Shown here one piece after another: positions 33,507 to 41,754 of a stretch of 64,000 bases of DNA. The notes under the pieces were generated by a model. It did not search any database and was not told the DNA's origin. It saw nothing but the letters and a program-made list of their open reading frames with translations. The number at the start of each line of letters is the position of its first letter. Positions within the stretch are counted from its first letter, which is position 1. Position numbers and translations under genes: made by a program. Source of the DNA: Epilithonimonas zeae. Lineage in GTDB: Bacteria; Bacteroidota; Bacteroidia; Flavobacteriales; Weeksellaceae. The DNA lies in NCBI RefSeq assembly GCF_900141765.1, contig NZ_FSRK01000002.1, positions 248,001 through 312,000 of the forward strand. Direction: 5' to 3'.

Positions 33507-34214
33507 TTATTCCTCAAAGTCTGCAATCAGATGCTTATAAAGAACATAATTTACGGCATTCCAAAAAGGGAAAGTCACAAAAAGTCCAAAAAAGAAAACA
33601 ATAATTCCCGAAAAAGAAATAATAATAGAAGCCAAAACAACCACAATCATCAACAGAGCGTTCTTGTTAAAAACCTGAAAACTCAGTTTAAAAGCATCAA
33701 AGAAATTATAATTTTTGAAGAAAATCAAAGCCGGAACTAGTAAAAACATCGGCATCCAGACAAGAGAAATGATGAAAAGATAGTTATTAATGAAATTCCA
33801 AATCAATGCAAAAGCCACAAAAATTATGAAATGATAACCCCTGAAACCGGCAAACAAATCCGATAATTCCAGCGGAACACCAATATCCAGCTTTCTATAA
33901 ATTTTCAAAAAACCAATATTCAGGGGATAAATCACAGATTTGATTATCAAAACCGCAATAGAAAAATTCACCGCATTTTCCGTCTGCATCAATTCTGCAT
34001 ATTTTGTCAAGAATGCTGAGCTGTCAGAATAGAAAAGATTTTGGAACTTCTGAATTTCTTCAAAAAGTCCGTAATATCGGAACGCATACATCGCTGCAAA
34101 CATATAAATGCTGAAATAAATCACCGTAAACATCAGCTGGAACGGCAAAGTTCTCATCCAATATTGATAGGCTTCTGTCAGTATTTTTCCAATTTCCGGT
34201 TTTTGCGTCGTCAT
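33507..34214 (-). CDS. Multi-pass membrane protein, paralogue of the next gene
   Basis: A 235-residue protein with six hydrophobic segments and the same plan as its downstream neighbour, including FFDAFKLSFQVFNKNALLMI before the last two helices. It is likely an ancient duplicate. Function is unknown. The 70-base spacing leaves room for a promoter or processing site between the two genes. A nested palindromic repeat lies upstream between this gene and pabB. Confidence 0.72.
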   Translation of the reverse strand: MTTQKPEIGKILTEAYQYWMRTLPFQLMFTVIYFSIYMFAAMYAFRYYGLFEEIQKFQNLFYSDSSAFLTKYAELMQTENAVNFSIAVLIIKSVIYPLNIGFLKIYRKLDIGVPLELSDLFAGFRGYHFIIFVAFALIWNFINNYLFIISLVWMPMFLLVPALIFFKNYNFFDAFKLSFQVFNKNALLMIVVVLASIIISFSGIIVFFFGLFVTFPFWNAVNYVLYKHLIADFEE

Positions 34215-34260
34215 TTCTCAAACTTTTTTTGCAAAAGTAGCCATTATTGTTTTGGAAATA

Positions 34261-34375
34261 TATCGCAAAGGCACAAAATTATTTATCTAAATCTTTTTAA
34301 AGCACAAAACATCCAATATTGGAAACTTTGCGACTTATCAATTGTATTAGATTATTAAATTGCGCCTTTGCGATA
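34261..34375. repeat. Intergenic palindromic repeat family 2, copy 2
   Basis: Outer arms TATCGCAAAGGCACAAAATT and AAATTGCGCCTTTGCGATA pair. An inner pair with ACTTTGCGACTT is weaker than in copy 1. It fills the divergent gap between the membrane-protein gene and pabB. Confidence 0.7.
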
Positions 34376-34383
34376 CAAATTCC

Positions 34384-34391
34384 TATTTTTG
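34384..34391 (+). promoter_or_regulatory. -7 element five bases before pabB
   Basis: TATTTTTG matches TAnnTTTG; a TTG lies 21 bases upstream (34360). TTTTT separates it from the ATG. Confidence 0.5.
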
Positions 34392-34396
34392 TTTTT

Positions 34397-35368
34397 ATGT
34401 TTCAGAATCCGCAGTTTCAAAAGATGGACGAATTATCTCAGCGAAAAGAACCCTTCTTTTTTCTGATTAATTTTTTGATGGATGAGGTCAAAATATTCAC
34501 AAAAAACGAAATTGAAAGTAAAGCTTTGTTGATTGATTTCCCGAATGTTATAAATATCAATTATCAACACACGACAATTCCGAATTTTGAATGGAAATCA
34601 TTTCCCGAAACATTAGAACATTATAAAAAAGGATTCGAATTGGTTCAGAAAAATCTCAGAAAAGGAAATTCTTATCTGACCAATTATACCACCAAAACGG
34701 AAATTGAAGCAAGTTTAAGTTTAGAAGATATTTTCAAATTTTCAAAGGCAAAATATAAAGTTCTGTTTAAAGATGAATTCGTATTTTTCTCACCTGAAAC
34801 TTTTGTAGAAATTGTTGATAACAAGATTTTTACGCATCCGATGAAAGGAACAATTGATGCAGAAATAGAAGATGCGGAAAATATTCTGAAAAACGACCCG
34901 AAAGAAAAAGCGGAACATTATACGGTTGTCGATTTGTTGAGAAACGATTTGAGTATGGTTGCAGATAACGTTCAGGTTAAAGAATTTCAAAGAATCGATT
35001 ACATCAAAACCAAGCAAAAAAATCTCTTGGCAATGAGTTCCGAAATCGAAGGTGAAATCAAGCCTGAATATCAAAATAAAATTGGAACCATTCTTCAGAA
35101 ATTATTGCCGGCAGGCTCAATTCTTGGTGCTCCAAAATCCAAAACTTTGGAAATTATTTTGGAAGCCGAGCAATCTGAAAGAGGATTTTATACAGGAATT
35201 GCAGGTTATTTTGACGGCAAGAATCTGGATTCCTGCGTGATGATACGTTTTATTGAAAAAGAGAACGAGAAACTGTTTTTCAAAAGCGGAGGTGGAATTA
35301 CCCATCAAAGTGACCTTATCAGCGAATACGAAGAAATGAAAAACAAAATCTATGTCCCGATTTATTGA
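34397..35368 (+). CDS. pabB: Aminodeoxychorismate synthase component I
   Basis: A 323-residue chorismate-binding enzyme. It opens MFQNPQFQKMDELSQRKE and shows FELVQKNLRKGNSYLTNYTT, the HPMKGTIDAEIEDAE motif, HYTVVDLLRNDLSMVA, SSEIEGEI, and LPAGSILGAPKSKTLEIILE with the GFYTGIAGYFDG end. PabB makes 4-amino-4-deoxychorismate for folate. The chain is short because the N-terminal accessory part seen in E. coli PabB is reduced, which is common in Bacteroidota. No pabA is in the window. The 3' end overlaps the next gene by 17 bases. A longer in-frame start upstream runs through the palindromic repeat and is rejected. Confidence 0.9.
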   Translation: MFQNPQFQKMDELSQRKEPFFFLINFLMDEVKIFTKNEIESKALLIDFPNVININYQHTTIPNFEWKSFPETLEHYKKGFELVQKNLRKGNSYLTNYTTKTEIEASLSLEDIFKFSKAKYKVLFKDEFVFFSPETFVEIVDNKIFTHPMKGTIDAEIEDAENILKNDPKEKAEHYTVVDLLRNDLSMVADNVQVKEFQRIDYIKTKQKNLLAMSSEIEGEIKPEYQNKIGTILQKLLPAGSILGAPKSKTLEIILEAEQSERGFYTGIAGYFDGKNLDSCVMIRFIEKENEKLFFKSGGGITHQSDLISEYEEMKNKIYVPIY

Positions 35369-35978
35369 AAGCATCAAAGTTGAAGACCAGAAAATTTTCC
35401 TGAAAGAACTTCATCAGAAAAGAATGAACGACACTTTTTCGAATTTCGGGAAAGTATGTAAAATCGATATTTACAGTTTATTTCTCAATCTGGAGCACGA
35501 CGAAGACGGACTTTACAAATTCCGAATCGAATATGATTTGGAGAATAATTTTAAGACGCAGATTATTCCTTATGCAATTTCTGAATTAGATGATTTTGAA
35601 TTGGTTATTGATAATGAAATAGATTATAGCTTTAAGTCTGCTGACAGAACTCAATTGCAAAAACTAAAAGACAAAAGCCACGCTGACGAAGTTATTATTG
35701 TGAAAAATAATCAGATTACAGACACTTCATATTCCAATCTTTTGTTCCTGAAAGATAAAACTTGGTTCACGCCGAAAAGTTATCTTCTAAATGGTGTAAT
35801 GAGACAGAACCTTTTGCAATCAAAAGAAATCAAGGAAACAGAAATCACTTTAGATAATATCAAAGAATTTACCCATTTTCAATTAATCAATGCGTTGAAT
35901 GATTTTGATGATATGTTCATTTATCCGATTGAAAAAATTATTAATCTTCCGAAAGAGGAATCGGATTTGGAGTTTTAA
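35352..35978 (+). CDS. Class IV aminotransferase-like, likely aminodeoxychorismate lyase
   Basis: A 208-residue protein. SRFIESIKVEDQKIFLKELH begins a compact class IV fold, with RIEYDLENNFKTQIIPYAIS in the middle, DEVIIVKNNQITDTSYSNLL as the Glu-rich PLP-phosphate region, and YLLNGVMRQNLLQSKEIKE near the end. The catalytic Lys is presumably in SADRTQLQKLKDKSHADEVI (KSHADE); confirming it needs an alignment. Overlap with pabB and the 4-amino-4-deoxychorismate pathway make PabC the likely role. It is shorter and more divergent than E. coli PabC, so I leave the symbol off. Confidence 0.8.
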   Translation: MSRFIESIKVEDQKIFLKELHQKRMNDTFSNFGKVCKIDIYSLFLNLEHDEDGLYKFRIEYDLENNFKTQIIPYAISELDDFELVIDNEIDYSFKSADRTQLQKLKDKSHADEVIIVKNNQITDTSYSNLLFLKDKTWFTPKSYLLNGVMRQNLLQSKEIKETEITLDNIKEFTHFQLINALNDFDDMFIYPIEKIINLPKEESDLEF

Positions 35979-35998
35979 ACTATTAAAGAATTATTAAT

Positions 35999-36062
35999 TC
36001 TCGCAGATTTAGCGGATTATACAGATTTTTAAAATCTGCAAAATTTGCCAAATCTGCGAGAA
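35999..36062. repeat. Intergenic palindromic repeat family 3, copy 2
   Basis: TTCTCGCAGATTTAGCGGAT ... AAAATCTGCAAAATTTGCCA ... ATCTGCGAGAA. Arms are strongly complementary. It fills the gap between the convergent pabC-like gene and menD. Confidence 0.7.
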
Positions 36063-36065
36063 AAT

Positions 36066-37730
36066 TTACTTCAACTCCGCAAAATACTGCTTCAAAATAT
36101 CCGCATTATTACATTCCGAAGTCATTACTTCCAATATTTTCGGTTTAGAATCCGGCTTGAAATAATTTGGTAAAACACGGTCAAGAGAGATTTCATCTTC
36201 AACTCGTATATAATCAAATCCAAAATTCTTCGCCAGTAATTCTGCATTTCTGTGATGTTGCGTTGCAATGAATTCGTCCAAAGCATTAGTTCCGCTTGGT
36301 CCAGGAATGATTTTGAAAATATTACCTTCGCCGTTGTTGAAAATCACAATTCTTGTGTATGGCGGAATGTACTGATTCCAAAGTCCGTTGATATCATAGA
36401 AAAATGACAAATCGCCGGTAATCAAAATTGTTGGTTCATCTTCCATCATTGCAAATCCCATCGCTGTAGAAGTACATCCGTCGATTCCGCTGGTTCCACG
36501 GTTGCAATACACATCATATTTCTGATATTCAAATAATTGTGCATATCGGATTGCTGAGGAATTTGAGAAATGAACTCTATAATTTTCAGGAATTTGATTG
36601 GATAACAGATTAAAAAGATAGAAATCAGAGAAAGACGCTTTGTTCAGATACTCCTCGTGTTTCGCATCTTTTTTATCTTTCAGAACATCCCAAAGATTGA
36701 AATATGCTCTTGGTTCCAAATTGATGGATTTCAATAATTTGGAAAAGAATAGCTCTGGTTTTGTTTCAATTTTTTGAGTTAAAGCGTAATAAGTATCTGG
36801 CTGCCAATATTCATCGATGTGCCAATGTTGTTTTGGTTTTGCTTTTCTAAGAAATTGTTTCACTCTTTTGGAAACCACATTTTGCCCAATTGTAATCAAC
36901 AAATCTGGCGCATACGTATGGTAATCTTCTTCAGAAAAATCAGTGATGTAACGGTCAATATGAGCGAAAAATTTGTCGTGCTGAAGATTGGAATTCATTT
37001 CTGTCAAAACGACAACTGTGTGGTTTTTAACCAATTGTGAAAGTTGAGCTTCGAGTTCTGGATTTGGAGCAAGCGTTCCTGCAAGAACCATAATTCTTTT
37101 GGAAGTATGCCAGTCTGCAACCAGATTCGAAGGAAGTTCATAACTTTTTTTCTGAATCGTTTTCTCAACTGCTGGCATCACAGGAAGTTCATCCAAAAGA
37201 TTATAAAGTGGTTCTGCCAAAGGGATATTGATATGAACTGGCCCACTTTTTTCGATACACAATTCAACCGCTTTTTTGATGGTTTCGAAATTATAATCAT
37301 CGGCTCCATCTTTTTCATCTTCCAACAATTCAAAATCGCCGTAAGAATGCTGCTGGAAAATATTTTTCTGGCGAATCGTCTGTCCGTCAAAAATATCCAC
37401 AAAATCTGCTGGTCTGTCCGCCGTTAAAACCAAAAGAGGTACATTTTGATAAAACGCTTCCACAACAGCCGGATAATAATTGGTCGCTGCAGAACCGCTT
37501 GTACAAGTTATTGCAACAGGTTTTTTAATTGATTTTGAAATTCCTAAACCTACAAATGCTGCTGCTCTTTCATCCACAATACTGTAACATTGGAACGCAT
37601 CAATCTCAGAAAAATGAATTGCTAAAGGTGCGTTTCTGGAACCTGGAGAAATGATGATTTTATCGATGCCGTATTGTTCAAGAATATGAGCTAGAATCTG
37701 GATGCTGCGTTTTGCGGAATATTGCTTCAT
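36066..37730 (-). CDS. menD: 2-succinyl-5-enolpyruvyl-6-hydroxy-3-cyclohexene-1-carboxylate synthase
   Basis: A 554-residue ThDP enzyme of menaquinone synthesis that joins isochorismate and 2-oxoglutarate. N-terminal IISPGSRNAPLAIHFSE, the Glu in DERAAAFVGLGISKS, CTSGSAATNYYPAVVEAFY, and the ThDP C-terminal motif near ITGDLSFFYDINGLWNQYIP are visible. It is a complete-length MenD. Menaquinone as the respiratory quinone agrees with class 2 PyrD and the cytochrome c in the window. It is a single gene between repeats. Confidence 0.95.
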   Translation of the reverse strand: MKQYSAKRSIQILAHILEQYGIDKIIISPGSRNAPLAIHFSEIDAFQCYSIVDERAAAFVGLGISKSIKKPVAITCTSGSAATNYYPAVVEAFYQNVPLLVLTADRPADFVDIFDGQTIRQKNIFQQHSYGDFELLEDEKDGADDYNFETIKKAVELCIEKSGPVHINIPLAEPLYNLLDELPVMPAVEKTIQKKSYELPSNLVADWHTSKRIMVLAGTLAPNPELEAQLSQLVKNHTVVVLTEMNSNLQHDKFFAHIDRYITDFSEEDYHTYAPDLLITIGQNVVSKRVKQFLRKAKPKQHWHIDEYWQPDTYYALTQKIETKPELFFSKLLKSINLEPRAYFNLWDVLKDKKDAKHEEYLNKASFSDFYLFNLLSNQIPENYRVHFSNSSAIRYAQLFEYQKYDVYCNRGTSGIDGCTSTAMGFAMMEDEPTILITGDLSFFYDINGLWNQYIPPYTRIVIFNNGEGNIFKIIPGPSGTNALDEFIATQHHRNAELLAKNFGFDYIRVEDEISLDRVLPNYFKPDSKPKILEVMTSECNNADILKQYFAELK

Positions 37731-37792
37731 TTGGGAAAATTACTGAGAAATATATCAGTTTGCAAATTTAATGAAAAGACTTGTTTTATTTT

Positions 37793-37908
37793 ATCGCAAA
37801 GGCGGAAAATTATAGATAAACTAATCGATTTTAAGTCACAAAGTTTGAGTAGAATTTTATTTGCGACTTGTTTGAATTTGAATCAAATCAATTTTGTGCC
37901 TTTGCGAT
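37793..37908. repeat. Intergenic palindromic repeat family 2, copy 3
   Basis: Outer arms ATCGCAAAGGCGGAAAATT and AATTTTGTGCCTTTGCGAT pair over 19 bases with few mismatches, and an inner AAGTCACAAA / TTTGCGACTT hairpin repeats the plan of copy 1. It lies between menD and the radical SAM gene. Confidence 0.72.
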
Positions 37909-37915
37909 GAAAATA

Positions 37916-38956
37916 TCAAAACAATCGCAATTGTTGCGTCCTACTTCCTGTAAAATGTTCAGTTGTCAAAACGGCTCTTTCTCGATTATTAAAAAACTTC
38001 TTCTTCCCAATTTCAAAAGTTTTATGAATCATTTCTGCGATGTTTCCTTCGCCTTTGTATCTTTCATAAAATCGTTTTTCGCCGAGATTTCCGCCTCGCA
38101 TTGAGCGGATGAGATTCAGGACTTTGTCTTTTCTGTCTGGAAAATGAGCTTCTAACCATTGAACAAAAACAGGTTCAACAGTGTCATTCAGTCTCACCAA
38201 AGTGTAGCCGCAACTTCTGGCGCCGGCTTCGGAAACCGATTTCATAATGGATAAACTTTCGTCACTTGTCAAAGCAGGAATCACAGGTGCAATCATCACA
38301 TTCACAGGAATATTTTTCTCGGATAAAGCTTCAATCGCTTTCAATTTGTTTTTTGCAGTTGACGTTCTTGGTTCCATTACTCTTCTCAAATCTTCATTAA
38401 GCGTCGGAATACTCATCGAAACCGAAATCAGATTTTTTTCTGCCATTTTTTCAAGAATATCCAAATCTCTCAGAATCAAAGCATTTTTTGTAATAATGGA
38501 AATCGGATGTCTGTAATCCAGACAAACCTGAAGCAGTTTTCTGGTAATTTCAAATTGTCTCTCAATCGGTTGATAACAATCGGTATTTCCGGAAAGCATA
38601 ATTGGTTTTGGAACATAGGATTTCTTTTGAAATGTTTTTTCCAAAAGTTCCGGCGCATTTTTCTTAACCATTAATTTTCTTTCAAAATCAACTCCCGCGC
38701 TGTAACCCCAAAATTCGTGTGTTGGTCGTGCAAAACAATAGGAGCAACCGTGTTCACAACCTTGATACGGATTCATAGAATAGTCCATTGGCAAATCTGG
38801 ACTTTTCACAACATTGATAATCGTCTTCGGAAAAACTTCTGTAACCTGTGTCTTGATTTTATCCAATTCATAGTCTTCCGGCTCGAAAGTATATCTGTCG
38901 AATCGGTTGATGACGTTGCGTTGTGCACCTTGACCTTTTGGAATTAAATCTGACAT
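37916..38956 (-). CDS. PA0069-type radical SAM protein
   Basis: A 346-residue radical SAM enzyme with the cluster motif in MNPYQGCEHGCSYCFARPTH (CxxxCxxC spacing: CEHGCSYC), then EFWGYSAGVDFERKLMVKKN and a TIM-barrel core (IMLSGNTDCYQPIERQFEIT, SISMSIPTLNEDLRRVMEPR). It matches the uncharacterised PA0069/Rv2578c family. It binds a [4Fe-4S] cluster and SAM; the substrate is unknown. It is not in an operon with a recognisable pathway gene. Confidence 0.88.
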   Translation of the reverse strand: MSDLIPKGQGAQRNVINRFDRYTFEPEDYELDKIKTQVTEVFPKTIINVVKSPDLPMDYSMNPYQGCEHGCSYCFARPTHEFWGYSAGVDFERKLMVKKNAPELLEKTFQKKSYVPKPIMLSGNTDCYQPIERQFEITRKLLQVCLDYRHPISIITKNALILRDLDILEKMAEKNLISVSMSIPTLNEDLRRVMEPRTSTAKNKLKAIEALSEKNIPVNVMIAPVIPALTSDESLSIMKSVSEAGARSCGYTLVRLNDTVEPVFVQWLEAHFPDRKDKVLNLIRSMRGGNLGEKRFYERYKGEGNIAEMIHKTFEIGKKKFFNNRERAVLTTEHFTGSRTQQLRLF

Positions 38957-38968
38957 TGGAATTTAATT

Positions 38969-39043
38969 TTCTCGCAGATTTAATTGATTTTAACAGATTT
39001 ACAATCAGAAATAATTTGCGCAATCTGCAAAATCAGCGAGAGA
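38969..39043. repeat. Intergenic palindromic repeat family 3, copy 3
   Basis: TTCTCGCAGATTTAATTGAT ... TTGCGCAATCTGCAAAATCA, then GCGAGAGA. It shares its end blocks with the copies at 18635 and 35999. It lies 13 bases upstream of the radical SAM start and could influence that gene. Confidence 0.65.
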
Positions 39044-39157
39044 ATGGTTCAAAATTATCACTTGAAAAATGAAAAATATCTTAAAATTCCGGAAAGTTTT
39101 CCACAAAAAAATCCGGCTTGCGAGAACCGGAAATTTGTATAATAAAAATAGTGTGTG

Positions 39158-39355
39158 TTATAAGAATGCGTCCAATTCTACGCCGTCATTTGGAGATGCG
39201 TAATATTTTCTTTTAGAATTTCCGAATAATAAATGATGGTCAGAATATTCGCTGTTATAAATCTTGTTTTTAAAATATTTCCTCGCTGCAAAAATTCCCA
39301 AAACAGCAGCTGTTCCGAAAAGTCCTGCAAAGATTATTTCTATATTTCTATTCAT
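39158..39355 (-). CDS. Small single-pass membrane protein
   Basis: A 65-residue protein with one N-terminal hydrophobic helix (IEIIFAGLFGTAAVLGIFAA) and a basic/aromatic tail that ends SPNDGVELDAFL. I do not recognise a family. It looks real because its start and tail are protein-like and a weak hairpin (TCCGG/CCGGA near 39110-39135) sits downstream. Topology and function are open. Confidence 0.5.
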   Translation of the reverse strand: MNRNIEIIFAGLFGTAAVLGIFAARKYFKNKIYNSEYSDHHLLFGNSKRKYYASPNDGVELDAFL

Positions 39356-39455
39356 ATAATATTAAGTTTTGGTTTTTTGTCAAGCAAAAGATGTTCCTTT
39401 TTTGCGTGTCAGTACCAATCTTATCAAAAATTTAAGATTCTGAATGACACTTTTT

Positions 39456-39485
39456 ACAGTTCAGTCGGATTTTTTAACAGTTCGG
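39456..39485 (+). promoter_or_regulatory. LytTR-type direct repeat operator
   Basis: ACAGTTCAG at 39456-39464 and ACAGTTCGG at 39477-39485 both fit the LytTR consensus [TA][AC][CA]GTTN[AG][TG] and are spaced 21 bases start to start with a 12-base gap, as known for AgrA-type sites. Extended context (TTTTTACAGTTC and TTTTTTAACAGTTC) is also repeated. It lies just upstream of the -33/-7 promoter of the LytS/LytTR operon, a position suited to activation. Confidence 0.6.
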
Positions 39486-39495
39486 TCACATATAA

Positions 39496-39526
39496 TTGCT
39501 TAACTTTTCTTTCTGTCATAATTTTG
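39496..39526 (+). promoter_or_regulatory. Promoter of the two-component operon
   Basis: TTG (39496-39498), a 20-base spacer and TAATTTTG (39519-39526) match the -33/-7 pattern. The -7 box ends 17 bases before the ATG. Confidence 0.5.
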
Positions 39527-39543
39527 AACCAAGAAATTAGAAT

Positions 39544-40872
39544 ATGAATAAAAAACCATTAATAACGCTAACGTGGATTACACTAGGCTCGTCCATTTTT
39601 TTCTTCACTTTTTTCTCTGATGAAAAAACTTTAGAAAGCTTTGGTTACAACTTGCTTATTTCAGCAATGTATGCTTTCGGATTGGGCTTGAGTAATGGTT
39701 ATTTAAATGATTTCCTTAATAAAAAACTGTCGTGGACGGAACAGACCAGACTTAGAACCATTTTAGGAATTGTAGCAACTATTATCGTCAATTTCATAAT
39801 TGTTTATGTCTGTAATTATTTAAACTATGTCATCATCCAAAAAGTGGCAACTCCGGAAGTGTTTTTTTCTGGGAAGTACAATTTTGTTAATTGGTTTATG
39901 ATAAATTTCGCATTGATGATTTCGGCTTTCCTTCACGCCAAAGGATTTATGGAGGAATTGAAAAAAAATACCAAACAAGAAGTTGTAGAACAGAAGTTAA
40001 TCGCAAATTCCGCCAACGCTCAATTCGAATCTTTGAAGAACCAATTAGACCCGCATTTTCTATTCAATTCTTTGAACGTTTTAACAGCTTTGATTGATGA
40101 AAATCCGGAACAGGCGCAGAAATTCACGACATCGATGTCAAAGATTTACCGTTATGTTTTGGAGCAAAAAGATAAGGAAATGGTAAAAGTTGAGGATGAG
40201 ATAGAATTTGCTAAAATCTACTGCAACCTTTTGAAAACCAGATTTGAAGACAGCGTGAATTTCACTTTTGATATTAATCCAGATGATTTGCAAAAATTCG
40301 TAGTTCCGCTTTCTTTACAATTATTATTAGAAAATTGTATCAAACATAATTTCGCAACCTCATCAAAACCATTGAATATCAGAATCTTTACAGAAGGAAA
40401 ATTTCTATCCATCGAAAATAACCTTCAAGTAAGAGAACAGCTTAAAGAAAGTGCGGGAATTGGTTTAGCAAACATCGTTCAGCGGTACGCATTACTTACT
40501 AAAGACAATGTATTTATAGAAAAAACAGAACAGACCTTTAAAGTCAAAATACCAATATTAATAGAAAAAAAATCTCAGACAATGACAGCTTACACCACAC
40601 AAGAAACAGAAAGTATTGCTTACGAAAAAGCAGTAAAAAGAGTAAAAGAAATTAAAGGATTCTACGGAAACTTAATCTCATATTGCATTATCATTCCGTT
40701 TTTGGTAATCCTTAACCTAATCACTTCTCCAAGAGAACTTTGGTTTTACTGGCCAATGCTTGGATGGGGAGTAGGACTTCTGGCTCACGGGATGAACGTC
40801 TTTGCAATCGGAAAAAATTGGGAAGAAAAGAAAATCCAAGAGATAATGAATAAGGATAACTTCAAAAAATAA
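39544..40872 (+). CDS. LytS/YehU-type sensor histidine kinase with C-terminal 2TM domain
   Basis: A 442-residue kinase. Four hydrophobic N-terminal segments precede the His_kinase region with the phosphoacceptor in LDPHFLFNSLNVLTALIDE, then LLLENCIKHNFA (N box) and ESAGIGLANIVQRYALL (G box). An unusual feature is the C-terminal 2TM domain from about residue 355: YEKAVKRVKEIKGFYGNLIS, two membrane segments (ISYCIIIPFLVILNLIT and WPMLGWGVGLLAHGMNVFAI) and IGKNWEEKKIQEIMNKD. The same domain follows as three separate genes. The partner is the LytTR regulator six genes downstream. Confidence 0.9.
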   Translation: MNKKPLITLTWITLGSSIFFFTFFSDEKTLESFGYNLLISAMYAFGLGLSNGYLNDFLNKKLSWTEQTRLRTILGIVATIIVNFIIVYVCNYLNYVIIQKVATPEVFFSGKYNFVNWFMINFALMISAFLHAKGFMEELKKNTKQEVVEQKLIANSANAQFESLKNQLDPHFLFNSLNVLTALIDENPEQAQKFTTSMSKIYRYVLEQKDKEMVKVEDEIEFAKIYCNLLKTRFEDSVNFTFDINPDDLQKFVVPLSLQLLLENCIKHNFATSSKPLNIRIFTEGKFLSIENNLQVREQLKESAGIGLANIVQRYALLTKDNVFIEKTEQTFKVKIPILIEKKSQTMTAYTTQETESIAYEKAVKRVKEIKGFYGNLISYCIIIPFLVILNLITSPRELWFYWPMLGWGVGLLAHGMNVFAIGKNWEEKKIQEIMNKDNFKK

Positions 40873-40877
40873 TTACG

Positions 40878-41156
40878 ATGGAAAACCACATAAACAATTC
40901 GAGACTAAAACTAGCCAAAGCTAGAATGGAGGAGGTAAAAGCTTTTTACACGATGTTGGGTGGATTCGTAATTCTGATGCCTTATTTAATCTTTGTTAAT
41001 CTAAAATCAACGCCTGATTTTCACTGGTTTTGGTTTCCGATAGCAGGATGTGGAATCAGTATTTTCGGATATGCAATTTATCTTTTCGGAGGAAAAAACT
41101 GGGAGCAGAAGAAGATTCGTGAAATAATGAATAATCAAAATAACCTTAAAAACTAA
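40878..41156 (+). CDS. 2TM domain protein 1
   Basis: A 92-residue protein made of a single 2TM domain: LAKARMEEVKAFYTMLGGFV, a first helix (VILMPYLIFVNL), a loop with STPDFHWFWFPIAG, a second helix and the ending KNWEQKKIREIMNNQNN. It repeats the kinase C-terminus. It follows the kinase stop after a few bases, so it is co-transcribed. Function is unknown; a membrane-embedded regulatory subunit is possible. Confidence 0.85.
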   Translation: MENHINNSRLKLAKARMEEVKAFYTMLGGFVILMPYLIFVNLKSTPDFHWFWFPIAGCGISIFGYAIYLFGGKNWEQKKIREIMNNQNNLKN

Positions 41157-41161
41157 TCACA

Positions 41162-41458
41162 ATGGAAATCATCAATAAAGAAAATCCACGTTACGAAATG
41201 GCTGTGGAAAGAGTACAAAAAATCAAAAAATTCTACAAAAGTCTTCTCGTTTTCGCCATCGTATTTGGAATCGTTTATGGGATTAAATTTGCAAAATATG
41301 GATTGAATTATATTTCAGTATTTGAAGTATCGTGGATTTTCATCATTTGGGGATTGATTTTGGCAATCAAAGGAATTAAGCTGTTTTTCTTCAATTCCGA
41401 TTGGGAAAGAGATATGATTAACAAAGAACTCAAAAAACAAAACAATGGAAATTATTAA
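41162..41458 (+). CDS. 2TM domain protein 2
   Basis: A 98-residue relative: YEMAVERVQKIKKFYKSLLV begins the domain, helices VFAIVFGIVYGIKF and IFIIWGLILAIKGIKLFFF follow, and the tail SDWERDMINKELKKQNNGNY replaces the usual KNWEEKKIREIM, so this copy is the most divergent. The 3' end overlaps the next gene by 14 bases, supporting translational coupling. Confidence 0.82.
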   Translation: MEIINKENPRYEMAVERVQKIKKFYKSLLVFAIVFGIVYGIKFAKYGLNYISVFEVSWIFIIWGLILAIKGIKLFFFNSDWERDMINKELKKQNNGNY

Positions 41459-41753
41459 CAAACAAGACGATATCAAATATCTTGAAGCCAGAAGAAGAGT
41501 GAAAAAACTGAAAGGATTTTATACACATTTGGCGATTTACATACTTGTCAATTTGTTGATTGTGTTTATTAATATTCAAGATTTAAAACCTGGCGAGAGT
41601 TATTTTCAATATAAGAATTTCATTACATTATTCTTTTGGGGAATTGGTTTGGTAGCTCACGGATTGAGTGTTTTTGTTCCGCAGTTTGTTCTCGGAAAAG
41701 ATTGGGAAGAGCGAAAAATTCGGGAAATAATGGACAAGAATAAACATAAATGA
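41445..41753 (+). CDS. 2TM domain protein 3
   Basis: A 102-residue 2TM protein: KYLEARRRVKKLKGFYTHLA, helices AIYILVNLLIVFINI and LFFWGIGLVAHGLSVFVPQF, and KDWEERKIREIMDKNKHK. It retains the consensus end lost in the previous copy. It overlaps that gene at its start and is followed at once by the methyltransferase-like gene. Confidence 0.85.
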   Translation: MEIINKQDDIKYLEARRRVKKLKGFYTHLAIYILVNLLIVFINIQDLKPGESYFQYKNFITLFFWGIGLVAHGLSVFVPQFVLGKDWEERKIREIMDKNKHK

Positions 41754-41754
41754 A

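Noticed and set aside
34319-34396. Longer in-frame start for pabB
   Set aside because: The extra residues are encoded by the palindromic repeat and the promoter box.
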